Assembly: GCA_910578085.1 (NCBI GenBank) | Contig: CAJTPM010000058.1 | Location: forward strand, 1-16,128 | Reading direction: 5' to 3' | Source of the DNA: an uncultured Lachnospiraceae bacterium | GTDB taxonomy: Bacteria; Bacillota; Clostridia; Lachnospirales; Lachnospiraceae | Length of the DNA stretch: 16,128 nt | Shown here: piece by piece, positions 1-6,832 of the stretch | Position numbering within the stretch: the stretch's first letter is position 1 | Layout of the letters: every line of letters begins with the position of its first letter | Program-made: the position numbers and the translations under genes | The notes under the pieces: generated by a model | What the model saw: the letters and a program-made list of their open reading frames with translations, nothing else | The model's database searches: none | What the model was told of the DNA's origin: nothing

Positions 1-32
1 GTCCAATGCCAGAGTTTCGCTGGCAGGATCAA

Positions 33-980
33 TCAGAATTCCGAGAGATCATTATAATAATATTCCTGATCTCCGGATGTAATATAGCCATCTTCGAAAA
101 CAACTCTTTCTTTTTCGTCGTAGTAACTTCTCAGTATATGATCTTTTGTCATATATAAATAAGTAGTATGCCAATATTCTCTGTAAAATAAAGTTCCATC
201 ATCGCGATATATATAATCTACTTTCACTAACGGAATAAGTTCTTCCACAATTTCTGATCCGTCCTTTACTTCCGTCAACCCTCTGCTCTCAAAATGAACA
301 GGCTTTCCAACCGCTGAATATTCTATTGTTTCTTCATAGCCCTCTTCATCGTCAGGGCCGATCTCGTACATTTTGGAATAAGTATTATCCAACCACTTCT
401 CTGCTGTCCCCTTACCGATCGTAACCCCACACATATACGTCCACTTTTCTTTTTCACTGTTCACATAATAGGAATGATAGATAATTCCACAAAATCCCCC
501 GAATTCATCTTCATATAATTCCACTAAGGGATTACCATATCTGTCAAAACTCAAGTATTTGGGTGTACTGTTTTTGGCACCATACTCCGCTAAAAAAGCC
601 TCTTTGCTCTCGCAATACATTTCACGCCATTCTTCGTTTTCGTACGCCAGATCCATATGAACTTTCGGATCATAATCGTCAGACCAGCCATACGCCGCAT
701 CCTGAAACAGGAAATCATAATAGTCCTGATTTACCGGATTCCCGTCTTTGTCAAGTTCCACCTCTTCCTCAAATACATATTCGCCAATGATATCATCCCA
801 TATCTGAAGTTCCACAGGAGACAGCGTACCCTCTTCTCCGTTTTCCTCGGCGGCCTGTCCGCAACCGGTTATTGTCATTGCGATTGCAATTGTCACTGCA
901 AACATTGCTGCCAGATAAAGTCCTTTTAACGCTTTCTCTTTCAACATTTTTCTAAACAGATCACCAATCCCATAATGCAC
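33..980 (-). CDS. Secreted lipoprotein of unknown function
   Basis: I do not recognise a family. The N-terminus has a basic segment, a hydrophobic stretch (GLYLAAMFAVTIAIAMTI) and the lipobox ITGC, so it should be a lipoprotein anchored outside the membrane. The mature part is acidic and rich in Tyr, Asp and Glu (for example DDEEGYEE and DQEYYYND), with no catalytic motif that I can identify. I chose the GTG at 978-980 because GAGGG lies seven bases upstream of it. An ATG at 945-947 would also give a shorter signal peptide, while the ATGs at 1026 and 1053 lie inside the preceding gene and have poorer sites. It lies directly downstream of the EF-Tu-domain-2-like lipoprotein and is probably cotranscribed with it. 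That two lipoprotein genes stand side by side suggests a shared envelope role, but this is inference. Confidence 0.72.
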   Translation of the reverse strand: MHYGIGDLFRKMLKEKALKGLYLAAMFAVTIAIAMTITGCGQAAEENGEEGTLSPVELQIWDDIIGEYVFEEEVELDKDGNPVNQDYYDFLFQDAAYGWSDDYDPKVHMDLAYENEEWREMYCESKEAFLAEYGAKNSTPKYLSFDRYGNPLVELYEDEFGGFCGIIYHSYYVNSEKEKWTYMCGVTIGKGTAEKWLDNTYSKMYEIGPDDEEGYEETIEYSAVGKPVHFESRGLTEVKDGSEIVEELIPLVKVDYIYRDDGTLFYREYWHTTYLYMTKDHILRSYYDEKERVVFEDGYITSGDQEYYYNDLSEF

Positions 981-1014
981 AAAGCTTCCCTCAAAAATAA
1001 CTTTCCATCTCCTG

Positions 1015-1464
1015 CTATTCCCTTTCATATCCCAGCAAAAGATCACCCGCATCAACCTGATCCGTTTTCAATCCTTCCAGCAAAACCCCTGCCGCCATGC
1101 CTTCACCAGCTTCATCGACAGCTCCAACACTGTCTGTTTCAGCACTATACGCCTCTATTGCACCTATACTGGTCTCATATTTTGTGCCATTTTCCTTGAC
1201 TAACACCGCCTTATCACCCATTTTAACCGTACCGCTTTCAATATAGCCTGTAACCACCACATCCTCATCAAATAACAGGAACACATCATCCACCTGAAAT
1301 TCAAAAATATATTCATTTTCCTCATCAGTATCATCTTGATTTCCAGAATCTGCCGGTTCTGTTGGCTGTAATATATCCGTGCTGTCTTCCTTCGTTCCCC
1401 GCCCACATCCGGCGATACTGACCATCATTCCCATGATGAATAACAACAGCAATTTTTTCTTCAT
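1015..1464 (-). CDS. Lipoprotein with EF-Tu domain 2-like beta-barrel
   Basis: A 149-residue protein. Residues 1-20 form a lipoprotein signal (MKKKLLLLFIMGMMVSIAGC; lipobox IAGC, Cys20). Residues about 21-52 are an acidic, low-complexity linker. From about residue 55 to 147 the sequence follows domain 2 of translational GTPases: VDDVF, then VVVTGYIESGTVKMGDKAVL (compare VEDVF...VVTGRVERGTVKVGDEV in EF-Tu), and later AAGVLLEGLKTDQVDAGDLL (compare VGVLLRGIKREDVERGQVLA). There is no G domain and no domain 3. In EF-Tu this barrel contacts the aminoacyl end of tRNA, but here it is predicted to sit outside the cell, so its role is unknown. The start is clear: GGGGAG lies five bases upstream of the ATG. 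The downstream lipoprotein gene follows closely and is probably in the same transcript. Confidence 0.82.
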   Translation of the reverse strand: MKKKLLLLFIMGMMVSIAGCGRGTKEDSTDILQPTEPADSGNQDDTDEENEYIFEFQVDDVFLLFDEDVVVTGYIESGTVKMGDKAVLVKENGTKYETSIGAIEAYSAETDSVGAVDEAGEGMAAGVLLEGLKTDQVDAGDLLLGYERE

Positions 1465-1546
1465 TCCCTCTCCCCCTGTGTCATATTGGTCTCTTTTTTC
1501 TTACCTGGAAATTCTTATTCAATTCCTGTTTGCTGACGCAAACTGC

Positions 1547-2365
1547 TCAGTTCCTGTTTAACGGAATCACTTCCAGATCCTCCGGCACATAGATCCTCCC
1601 TCCGAAATATTCTTCCGCCTCTTTTGTATAAAGTTTTTTCCGCTTCTCCATATGGTCGTCTTCCGTATGGTACAGGATCAGGTTTTTAACCCCCAGTTCC
1701 TCTGCCAGCATCGCCGCATCCTTCGCCGTGCTGTGGTGTTTTTCATAGGGATTATACCGCTTCGCATCGGAGGAGAGGCAGAATGCCTCGCTCATCAGAT
1801 AATCGCATCCTGCCGCATAAGGACGACTGCATGCCGCATAGGGCTCGTCCCCCAGACATGTCAGACGCATCCCATCCTCAAAAGTCATCATAAAACCAAA
1901 CTGCTTCTCCTTCTCCGAGCCGATGTCAAAGGTCTGAAATTCTGCACCGAGAAGGACAAGTTTCTCTCCGTCTTCCAGCACCCTGAAAAATATTCTGTTA
2001 TCAAAAAAGCAGGTAAACTTTTCCCACAGTGTCAGATCGCAGATCGTCCGCAGGGTGCGTATTACCTTATCATTGCCGTATACGGTAAAGTCTCCCTTGT
2101 ACTTTCCGTTTTTCATCCATGCCGCGATCTGGCGGACGATCCAGACGCCGCCTAAAATATGATCTGTGTGGGCATGTGTGATAAACATCTGTCGTACCTT
2201 TTTCAGTTTCAGTCCCGCCCTGTCAAGCTGGGTAAAAATGCCGTTTCCGCCGCCCGCGTCCACTAACAGGTATTCGCCGCCATTCTCCACCATAAAACAG
2301 GTATTATAACAGTTTTTCACCATGGCATTTCCGGTGCCGAGGATCGTAATTTTTCGATTTTTCAT
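1547..2365 (-). CDS. MBL-fold metallo-hydrolase, RNase Z-like
   Basis: A 272-residue cytoplasmic protein of the metallo-beta-lactamase fold. The zinc motif HAHTDH is at residues 64-69, the metal-bridging Asp is in CLGDEPY (D173), SEAF is at 192-195, and the late histidines are in KHHSTAKDAA (209-218) and LYHTEDD (H233). The order and spacing resemble ElaC/RNase Z-type proteins, but the tRNA-binding exosite arm typical of true RNase Z is not evident, so substrate and reaction are open. One oddity is the segment where the fourth-ligand histidine is expected (FDIGSEKEKQFGF, 146-158). It has no His, with Gly149 where I would expect one from relatives. The start ATG has AAGGAG upstream with good spacing. 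About 80 bp separate it from the downstream lipoprotein gene. Confidence 0.85.
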   Translation of the reverse strand: MKNRKITILGTGNAMVKNCYNTCFMVENGGEYLLVDAGGGNGIFTQLDRAGLKLKKVRQMFITHAHTDHILGGVWIVRQIAAWMKNGKYKGDFTVYGNDKVIRTLRTICDLTLWEKFTCFFDNRIFFRVLEDGEKLVLLGAEFQTFDIGSEKEKQFGFMMTFEDGMRLTCLGDEPYAACSRPYAAGCDYLMSEAFCLSSDAKRYNPYEKHHSTAKDAAMLAEELGVKNLILYHTEDDHMEKRKKLYTKEAEEYFGGRIYVPEDLEVIPLNRN

Positions 2366-2618
2366 AATTCTCCTTATTTCTGCGCTGCTTTTGTCTTAAC
2401 TTTGTTGAGATATCGCATTGATCTGGTTTGTGGCAGGCAACGTGCAAACACAAATCTCGCGATTGAAAATTGTAATTTTCAATCTTCTCCCTATCGCAGT
2501 GTTCCTTTATGCATATTGCAGTTTAATCTGATTTTCTTATTTTGCTTTCCGTGTCTTTGTGTCTTCTGTGATCGAAACTTTCGATACAAAAAACAGAAAT
2601 ATCGACGACAGCACCGTT
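2366..2618. repeat. Non-coding stretch rich in inverted repeats
   Basis: I see no convincing gene here. The region holds a near-perfect palindrome at 2461-2484 (GATTGAAAATT, GT, AATTTTCAATC), a second at 2571-2585 (ATCGAAA, C, TTTCGAT), and a looser TTTGTG/CACAAA pairing around 2430-2456. Such symmetric structures could be dispersed repeats, protein-binding sites or RNA hairpins; the sequence alone does not decide. None has the T-tract of an ordinary intrinsic terminator. Confidence 0.5.
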
Positions 2619-2982
2619 TTATCCGCTGACAGTCAACTCAAAATCTCCTGCTTCTCTCAACGCCAGACAGGAAGGTGAAACATATTCTTTATGTTTCCAC
2701 TCTTTTTCCTGTAAATACTCATGATCTTTTATACTGGTATAATGATCTGTCAACTCTGTATACGGCGCCACCATTTTTACTGCCCGGACTAATCTGTGAT
2801 ACATTTTTGTCAGGCACTCCGGCCTCGCAATATACTCCCCGTTCTCATCATAATATCCGGACTTCTCCATACTCAAATTTCCCGGGATCTGGCCTGATGA
2901 TAACACAGCCGCTGTCCAGTGCGGCCTGCGCAATATGTAAAAAATCTTTATAATTCATCCAGTAATTGATCTGCTTACCCAT
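2619..2982 (-). pseudogene. Conserved small protein with lost middle and frameshift
   Basis: Two pieces in different frames read as the two ends of one protein. The first starts at the ATG at 2980-2982 (MGKQINYWMNYKDFLHIAQA, running on to about CVIIRPD near 2880) and then hits a stop. The second frame, from about 2875 to 2619, reads SGYYDENGEYIARPECLTKM, then VAPYTEL, then HKEYVSPSCL, and ends at a TGA. From memory, proteins in Clostridia begin like the first piece and end like the second with several dozen residues between them; I cannot check this here. The simplest reading is an internal deletion that also changed the frame. The function of the family is unknown. The start is preceded by the stop of another decayed frame within a few bases, so the two were probably cotranscribed. 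Confidence 0.6.
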
Positions 2983-2990
2983 TTTATTAC

Positions 2991-3170
2991 TCAATCTCCA
3001 TTCCTGGCTTCCACCAGATCTACTCTGACAATGCGATGACCATCCGGGACAATATCATATACCTGGACTGTATATCATTTTTCAGACCTGTTACCGTCAC
3101 TCTGCACACATCCACATCCCTGTTCATCGTGCGGCCCACATACTGTATTGACCACGAACTTCTTTATGCA
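2991..3170 (-). pseudogene. Decayed gene remnant upstream
   Basis: Protein-like segments appear on the minus strand but in two frames: VDVCRVTVTGLK around 3070-3110, then, shifted, VQVYDIVPDGHRIVRVDL, ending at a TGA at 2991-2993. There is no single open frame and no start with a ribosome site. The remnant lies between the terminator at 3181-3222 and the truncated gene at 2619-2982. It may be the wreck of the preceding gene in the same unit. The frame assignment is by eye and the family is not recognised. Confidence 0.35.
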
Positions 3171-3180
3171 GGCCTACGTA

Positions 3181-3222
3181 TAAAAATCAAGCCTCCAGAA
3201 TCCCAAAGACTCCGAAAGGCTC
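3181..3222 (-). terminator. Intrinsic terminator after small coiled-coil gene
   Basis: On the minus strand AGCCTTT pairs with GGAGGCT, allowing two G-T pairs. The stem continues after one mismatch around the loop TTTGG, and is followed by TGATTTTTA. It begins about 20 bp after the stop of the gene at 3242-3421, which is the right place and orientation for its terminator. Confidence 0.55.
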
Positions 3223-3241
3223 ATCATTTTTTGCGCTGCAT

Positions 3242-3421
3242 TTATTTCAATTCCAACTCATCTGTCGGGATGCCAAAAGCCTGCAGCCTTGCTCTCAGAA
3301 TTTTCTCCTGATACGCAATTTCCTTTTCCCTGTCTATCGCAGTTTTCAGTCTTTGCAGATTGACAAATTCCCTGATTGCCTGTTCTTTCAGTTCCAGTTC
3401 ATTCATACCTGATTCCTCCAT
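3242..3421 (-). CDS. Small helical hypothetical protein
   Basis: A 59-residue, highly charged protein beginning MEESGMNELELKEQAIREF and ending FGIPTDELELK. The middle is predicted to be one long amphipathic helix, probably a coiled coil, rich in Glu, Lys, Gln and Arg. There are no membrane segments or enzyme motifs, and I do not recognise the family. I chose the ATG at 3419-3421 because GGAGGG lies five bases upstream of it. A second ATG five codons later also has an AGGA-like site, and a longer frame reaching 3496 lacks a good start. It stands alone with its own terminator downstream. Its small size and lack of context leave the function open. Confidence 0.55.
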   Translation of the reverse strand: MEESGMNELELKEQAIREFVNLQRLKTAIDREKEIAYQEKILRARLQAFGIPTDELELK

Positions 3422-3551
3422 ACAAACCCTCCTCTCTGCAAAGCTCTTTTTCTTTTCCCTGAATTTATCATAATATTTTTGTATCCTGTAAAGCAACCCA
3501 TTTCTAATAAATTTTACTGCCTTTCCATTTCCACAGTGCCCTGTCTGATCG

Positions 3552-4346
3552 TCAGAAAACTATTAAAAACATCAAAACCCTCTCCGTCAGACTCTGCTTC
3601 CCCAATGTCATAACGCCCCACTTTTCGGCCTTACTGGCAAATGCTTTCAAATTTCCGTTTGGCGTTATGCGCCATGCGCTGTCGTTGTACTCCTGCAGCT
3701 CCTGATCAACTGCCGCCGCCATCCTTCTGGCTGCATGGTCACAATTATCAGTATAGATCTGGTAGAGTGGCAGGTTCTCATCTGCTCCCATCTCTTCTAA
3801 AGCCTGCTGATATTCCGCTTTCTTTGCGTCGTCTTCTTCTGTCGCCCACTTTTCATATAAAACTGAAAAATCCTCCTCTGCCTCAAGATACGGCGCCGCC
3901 TGTTCCAGAACAGTCTGATATTCCGCTTCTGTAATCGGTCTGTACAGTGCCATGTCATAATTGTCCGTAAGCTGATCCCCGTCCAGATGCAGGTCGCCCG
4001 ACTGCAAAAACTGTGCTGTCTCATCCGCTGTCATCACACCTGTACTAAATTTACCGATACCGCTTTTTCCTGAAAGACATTCTCTGAGGGATCGCTGCAT
4101 TCCGTTAAAGCTAAATACCATACCGCAGCCTTCTTTATCTACCAGCAGCAGGATACTGTGCCCAAGCCCTTTCATGCCGTTCGCATTCACCATATAATAC
4201 AGCATACAGTCCCCGTCAGAAAAAGAGGACGCCCGCGGAGCAGGAAGCGTGGAAATGCACTGGCATAAATAAATTGCCGCTAAAACAAACACACTATATT
4301 TTATTCGAGAAATACTACGCCTCGTTTTATGATTCTTCATCCACAT
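3552..4346 (-). CDS. Secreted LRAT/NlpC-P60-like H...NC protein
   Basis: A 264-residue protein with an N-terminal hydrophobic segment (about 17-32, YSVFVLAAIYLCQC), either a signal peptide or an anchor, so it probably acts outside the membrane. Two motifs stand out: GLGHSILLLVD (His63) near the start and YTDNCDHAARRM (Cys202, His204) late. An early His in a strand followed much later by an NC-x-H motif is the arrangement of permuted papain-like domains such as LRAT and NlpC/P60 relatives, which are acyltransferases or peptidases. Function is inferred from this motif order only. DUF4105-type envelope proteins are an alternative. The start is uncertain: ATG at 4344-4346 or at 4338-4340, both with only a weak AGG upstream. 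The broken zinc-ribbon gene ends 14 bp upstream. Confidence 0.68.
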   Translation of the reverse strand: MWMKNHKTRRSISRIKYSVFVLAAIYLCQCISTLPAPRASSFSDGDCMLYYMVNANGMKGLGHSILLLVDKEGCGMVFSFNGMQRSLRECLSGKSGIGKFSTGVMTADETAQFLQSGDLHLDGDQLTDNYDMALYRPITEAEYQTVLEQAAPYLEAEEDFSVLYEKWATEEDDAKKAEYQQALEEMGADENLPLYQIYTDNCDHAARRMAAAVDQELQEYNDSAWRITPNGNLKAFASKAEKWGVMTLGKQSLTERVLMFLIVF

Positions 4347-4359
4347 CCTGTGCCTGCTC

Positions 4360-4596
4360 TCAACTCTTTATCGGATAAAGCCACGCGTCATCCAGATGAT
4401 AGCCGACTTCCAGGAGATATGCCGGTCTTCCATTCCAATGGCAATATATACATCTACCATTTTTTTAAACATGCTCACAGTTCGGATAACCGTATAAAAT
4501 GTGTGCACATTCCGGACACAATGCCGCCATTTTAGAACTCGATTTAAAGAATTCACTTCCGCACTCATATCAAATGGCGCATTTACCTTTTATCAT
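4360..4596 (-). pseudogene. Zinc-ribbon protein with two in-frame stops
   Basis: Read in one frame from the ATG at 4594-4596, which has AGGAG seven bases upstream, this stretch gives a 78-codon protein interrupted by TGA (4570-4572) and TAA (4465-4467). Between and after the stops the frame has zinc-ribbon features: CPEC at codons 27-30, then YGYPNCEH, then NGRCIYCHWNGR with a further CxxC (codons 49-52). It ends WLYPIKS before TGA at 4360-4362. The TGA falls where the second Cys of the first CxxC should be (CAI then stop), consistent with a TGT or TGC codon mutated to TGA. The overall plan resembles small Cys-rich proteins I recall from Clostridia, of unknown role. With a second stop of a different type the gene is most likely dead. 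Confidence 0.65.
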
Positions 4597-4643
4597 ACAT
4601 ATTCTCCTAAAACCTGCTCATACTTTACCTTTTTTAATGTGCA

Positions 4644-5111
4644 TTAACCCACAATAAATCTGAACACATAGAGGACAAACGCAATCAATCCCGGAACCTC
4701 CGCCACAGCCAGATACACCATTGTTTTTGACAATCCGCTCTGCTTTTCCACTCCGGTGCAGTAAGACAGCCTCACCCCATTTATGGCGCCCTTCACAATG
4801 CAGGAGCCGGCATTCAGCAGGCCGATCATGGCAAAAAGAAAGATGGACACTCCCCTGATCTTATCGGCTGTCATATTTTCATTGATAAACAGCCAAAGTA
4901 CCATCATGACAGAATACACCAGATTTGTCATGCATATGGGAAGAAACAACATCACTGCATTTCTCAGTTCCCCACTGTCCGATCCGGCATGTTCCTCATT
5001 CCGCTTTGAGCGCAAAAGCAGCAAAACCGCTGCCAGAAACGCTGCCGCTGGCGCAAGTAACAGCGCGATCCTTATCACCACATCTCTGTCTTGTAATAAT
5101 TCTGTATTCAT
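4644..5111 (-). CDS. Orphan V-ATPase proteolipid (NtpK)-like protein
   Basis: A 155-residue protein with four predicted membrane helices (about 10-33, 52-76, 86-108, 127-152), arranged as two hairpins like the 156-residue V-type ATPase subunit K. The second half matches that family by eye: IGLLNAGSCIVKGAINGVRL, then KTMVYLAVAEVPGLIAFVLY, with Glu138 where NtpK carries its ion-binding Glu139. The first half keeps only a trace (AVMLFLPICMTNLVYSVMM) and lacks the small-residue GxGxG pattern usual in the first helix. No other ATPase subunit lies in the window, so it is an orphan or a repurposed relative. The start is secure: AAGGAG lies seven bases upstream of the ATG. The upstream decayed lipoprotein frame runs into this gene. 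Confidence 0.7.
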   Translation of the reverse strand: MNTELLQDRDVVIRIALLLAPAAAFLAAVLLLLRSKRNEEHAGSDSGELRNAVMLFLPICMTNLVYSVMMVLWLFINENMTADKIRGVSIFLFAMIGLLNAGSCIVKGAINGVRLSYCTGVEKQSGLSKTMVYLAVAEVPGLIAFVLYVFRFIVG

Positions 5112-5502
5112 TATATATCTCCTTACGGTTCATCGTATATACTGTAATCTGCCATTCACTCTTTTCACTATACAGAAGATCCTCTTTCTCCTCCGATGAT
5201 ACGGCAGCAACCATAATGTCTTCGGTAATTGATATCGGATCTCCATCAGCATAAATTTCCAACAAGCCGTTTTCTTCTTTTTGTATTTCCTGCGGCTCTT
5301 CAGGCTTTTTATCCACGTCCGGCGAATCTTCCGGCTCCTCATTCACCTCGCCTTTTTTCACTACCGTATCATCATAGCCTGTTTCCTCCGGCTCTGTCTC
5401 CTGTATTTCTCCCGGTGACACTGGTGTTTCAATCGTCTGTGCGCTGCCACAAGCCCGTCAACGCCGATATATAATTATATTCTTAGCATCCCATCGTTTC
5501 AT
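4996..5502 (-). pseudogene. Decayed lipoprotein gene
   Basis: An ATG at 5500-5502 with GAGGGG six bases upstream starts MKRWDAKNIIIYRR and then meets TGA at 5458-5460. The same frame resumes as RACGSAQTIETPVSPGEIQE, then a Glu/Pro-rich stretch (EEPEDSPDVDKKPEEPQEIQ), then NGLLEIYADGDPISITEDIM. ACGSAQ looks like the lipid-attachment cysteine and start of a mature lipoprotein, but the hydrophobic signal segment is missing. The open frame from 5457 runs on past the start of the next gene to 4996, and the part below about 5111 is probably a shadow of that gene. A GTG at 5419-5421 could start a cytoplasmic remnant but has no ribosome site. I read it as a lipoprotein gene that lost its signal peptide; the original function is unknown. 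Confidence 0.5.
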
Positions 5503-5573
5503 TTACTACCCCTCGCTTTGAACCTGTCCTTCCCTGTTAAAACATACTCTATTTCATCTTTCGTTGCTTTGCT

Positions 5574-6066
5574 TCAAACCGTGACACAGAGGATAATGCA
5601 AGCTTTACCTGACACCCAGATACCGACCTGCATATTGGAAAGCCATAATATCTCAACGGCCTTAAATCCACAGTTTCGCACCAGTTCCATATTCTCTGAC
5701 AATGAGATCGGAAAATAATCCTTTCCATACCGATCTATGTGTTTTCCGCATTCCTCAGGAATAAATCAGATTTTGAATATTGCAGGCAGAAAATTCCGCA
5801 TTACGGCACCTGAAACGTTCCTTTACAATTTTTATCATCTCTTTGGAAGAATCACAAAAGACAAATTTTTCAAGGTCTACATTTTCATATGCGACACTTA
5901 CCATTTTCCCTGTCCCACAACCGACATCAAGCCATCTTATCCGATTATGATTAAAAATTTTTACCAGCTCTATGATTTCTTTATAAAATTGCTCATAATA
6001 CGGCAAGGTTTGTTTAATTCTGTCATCATAGTCACTCGAGCGAAATGCAGATTTATTATCATTCAT
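5574..6066 (-). pseudogene. SAM methyltransferase with internal deletion
   Basis: The gene opens at 6066 with AGGTGAGG upstream of the ATG and reads about 100 residues of a class I SAM-dependent methyltransferase. The SAM-binding motif I is WLDVGCGTGKM (about residues 45-55), followed by the acidic end of strand 2 (FVFCDSS). The frame stops at 5755. In the next frame the typical C-terminal part follows at once: GKHIDRYGKDYFPISLSENM, then CGFKAVEILWLSNMQVGIWV, to a TGA at 5574-5576. About 70 residues that normally lie between these parts are missing (an estimate from family length), and the frame is shifted. This is a real gene that lost its core, not two genes. The substrate cannot be told. 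Confidence 0.75.
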
Positions 6067-6089
6067 AGAACCTCACCTTAAACTCTAAA

Positions 6090-6185
6090 TCATCTCTCTG
6101 TCATTTGTTTTCTGTTTAAGTTCCTCAAAATTGCCCATCCTGCCATAATCAGAGCGCATAACCAGCCGCCATTTCCATATACTAT
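6090..6185 (-). pseudogene. Possible C-terminal stub of a membrane protein
   Basis: In the divergent gap upstream of the methyltransferase remnant, the minus strand reads GNGGWLCALIMAGWAILRNL followed by NRKQMTER and a TGA at 6090-6092. This looks like the last membrane helix and tail of a protein whose remainder is absent, since the plus-strand DUF6512-like gene begins at 6203. It is short and the identification rests on composition alone. Confidence 0.25.
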
Positions 6186-6202
6186 CTTACGGGGTACTAA
6201 TT

Positions 6203-6736
6203 ATGAAAAATCTAAAACACTACACTGTCATCGGCACTTTTTTCGTCCTGATCACAGGAACACTGGCGCATTTTATATACGACTGGTCCGGAAACAACAC
6301 CCTAATCGGTCTTTTTACGCCGATCAATGAATCCATATGGGAGCATATGAAATTAGTATTTTTTCCGATGCTGTTATATGCTTTTTTCATGATCTTCCGT
6401 TTGAGAAAAGATCATCCTTGTATCATATCTTCTCTTTCTGCAGGAATACTGGCAGGGACACTGCTCATCCCACTGCTTTTCTATGCCTATACCGGTATTC
6501 TGGGCAAAGACTGCTTTGTTCTGGACATCGGCACATTTATTGTGAGCGTCCTGTGTGCCTTTTTTCTTTCCTATCGGCTTACCTTATCCTGCAAAGCAAA
6601 ACCGTACACTGTATTTCTCTGCGTCCTGACAGGTATACTTTTTTTCAGTTTTATCCGGTTTACTTACTATCCGCCGGCTTTTGACATATTTGCAGGACCG
6701 TCTGCAGAAACGCTTTACCTGACGATAAAAGGCTGA
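6203..6736 (+). CDS. DUF6512-like membrane protein
   Basis: A 177-residue integral membrane protein with about five to six hydrophobic helices. The signature HFIYDWSGNNTLIGLFTPIN followed by ESIWEHMKLVFFPMLLY (residues about 23-59) is what I recall of the DUF6512 family in Clostridia, whose function is unknown. The length is near normal. The extreme C-terminus is odd: the last few codons and the stop overlap the antisense of a P-loop kinase stub (6719-6799), so the original tail was probably replaced by a deletion junction. The start at 6203 has GGGG about nine bases upstream, a modest site. It is the only clear plus-strand gene in the window and is divergent from the methyltransferase remnant. 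Confidence 0.75.
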   Translation: MKNLKHYTVIGTFFVLITGTLAHFIYDWSGNNTLIGLFTPINESIWEHMKLVFFPMLLYAFFMIFRLRKDHPCIISSLSAGILAGTLLIPLLFYAYTGILGKDCFVLDIGTFIVSVLCAFFLSYRLTLSCKAKPYTVFLCVLTGILFFSFIRFTYYPPAFDIFAGPSAETLYLTIKG

Positions 6737-6799
6737 CTTTCCGCTGGCCTGAATTCCTATCAGTATGATCGCTCTTTTCGCCAGCATTCTCTCCATCAT
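6719..6799 (-). pseudogene. N-terminal stub of a P-loop kinase-like ATPase
   Basis: From the ATG at 6797-6799, with GGGAG seven bases upstream, the first 27 codons read MMERMLAKRAIILIGIQASG followed by KSAFYRQ. The strand-plus-Walker-A pattern IGIQASGKS is typical of AAA/polynucleotide-kinase-like proteins (usual form GIQASGKSTFY). After FYRQ the similarity ends and the frame runs antisense through the DUF6512-like gene. So only the first part of the gene is left, cut where it meets the tail of the opposing gene. It could not encode a working enzyme. Confidence 0.6.
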
Positions 6800-6832
6800 T
6801 CAAATTCTCCCATTCCAGACATCTTCGCCGAT

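Noticed and set aside
1511..1550. Short GTTTGC/GCAAAC hairpin between the metallo-hydrolase and lipoprotein genes
   Set aside because: Only six base pairs and no T-tract; too weak to call a terminator.
1652..2155. Plus-strand open frame of 167 codons
   Set aside because: Antisense to the metallo-hydrolase gene, with no start site and no motif.
4570..4572. TGA as a selenocysteine codon
   Set aside because: A second, different in-frame stop follows, neighbours are decayed too, and no selenocysteine gene or clear SECIS is visible here. Kept only as a low-interest finding.
4634..4647. Palindrome TTAATGTGCATTAA at the end of the proteolipid-like gene
   Set aside because: Without a T-tract in the right direction it is not a terminator, and a 14-bp AT-rich palindrome is expected now and then by chance.
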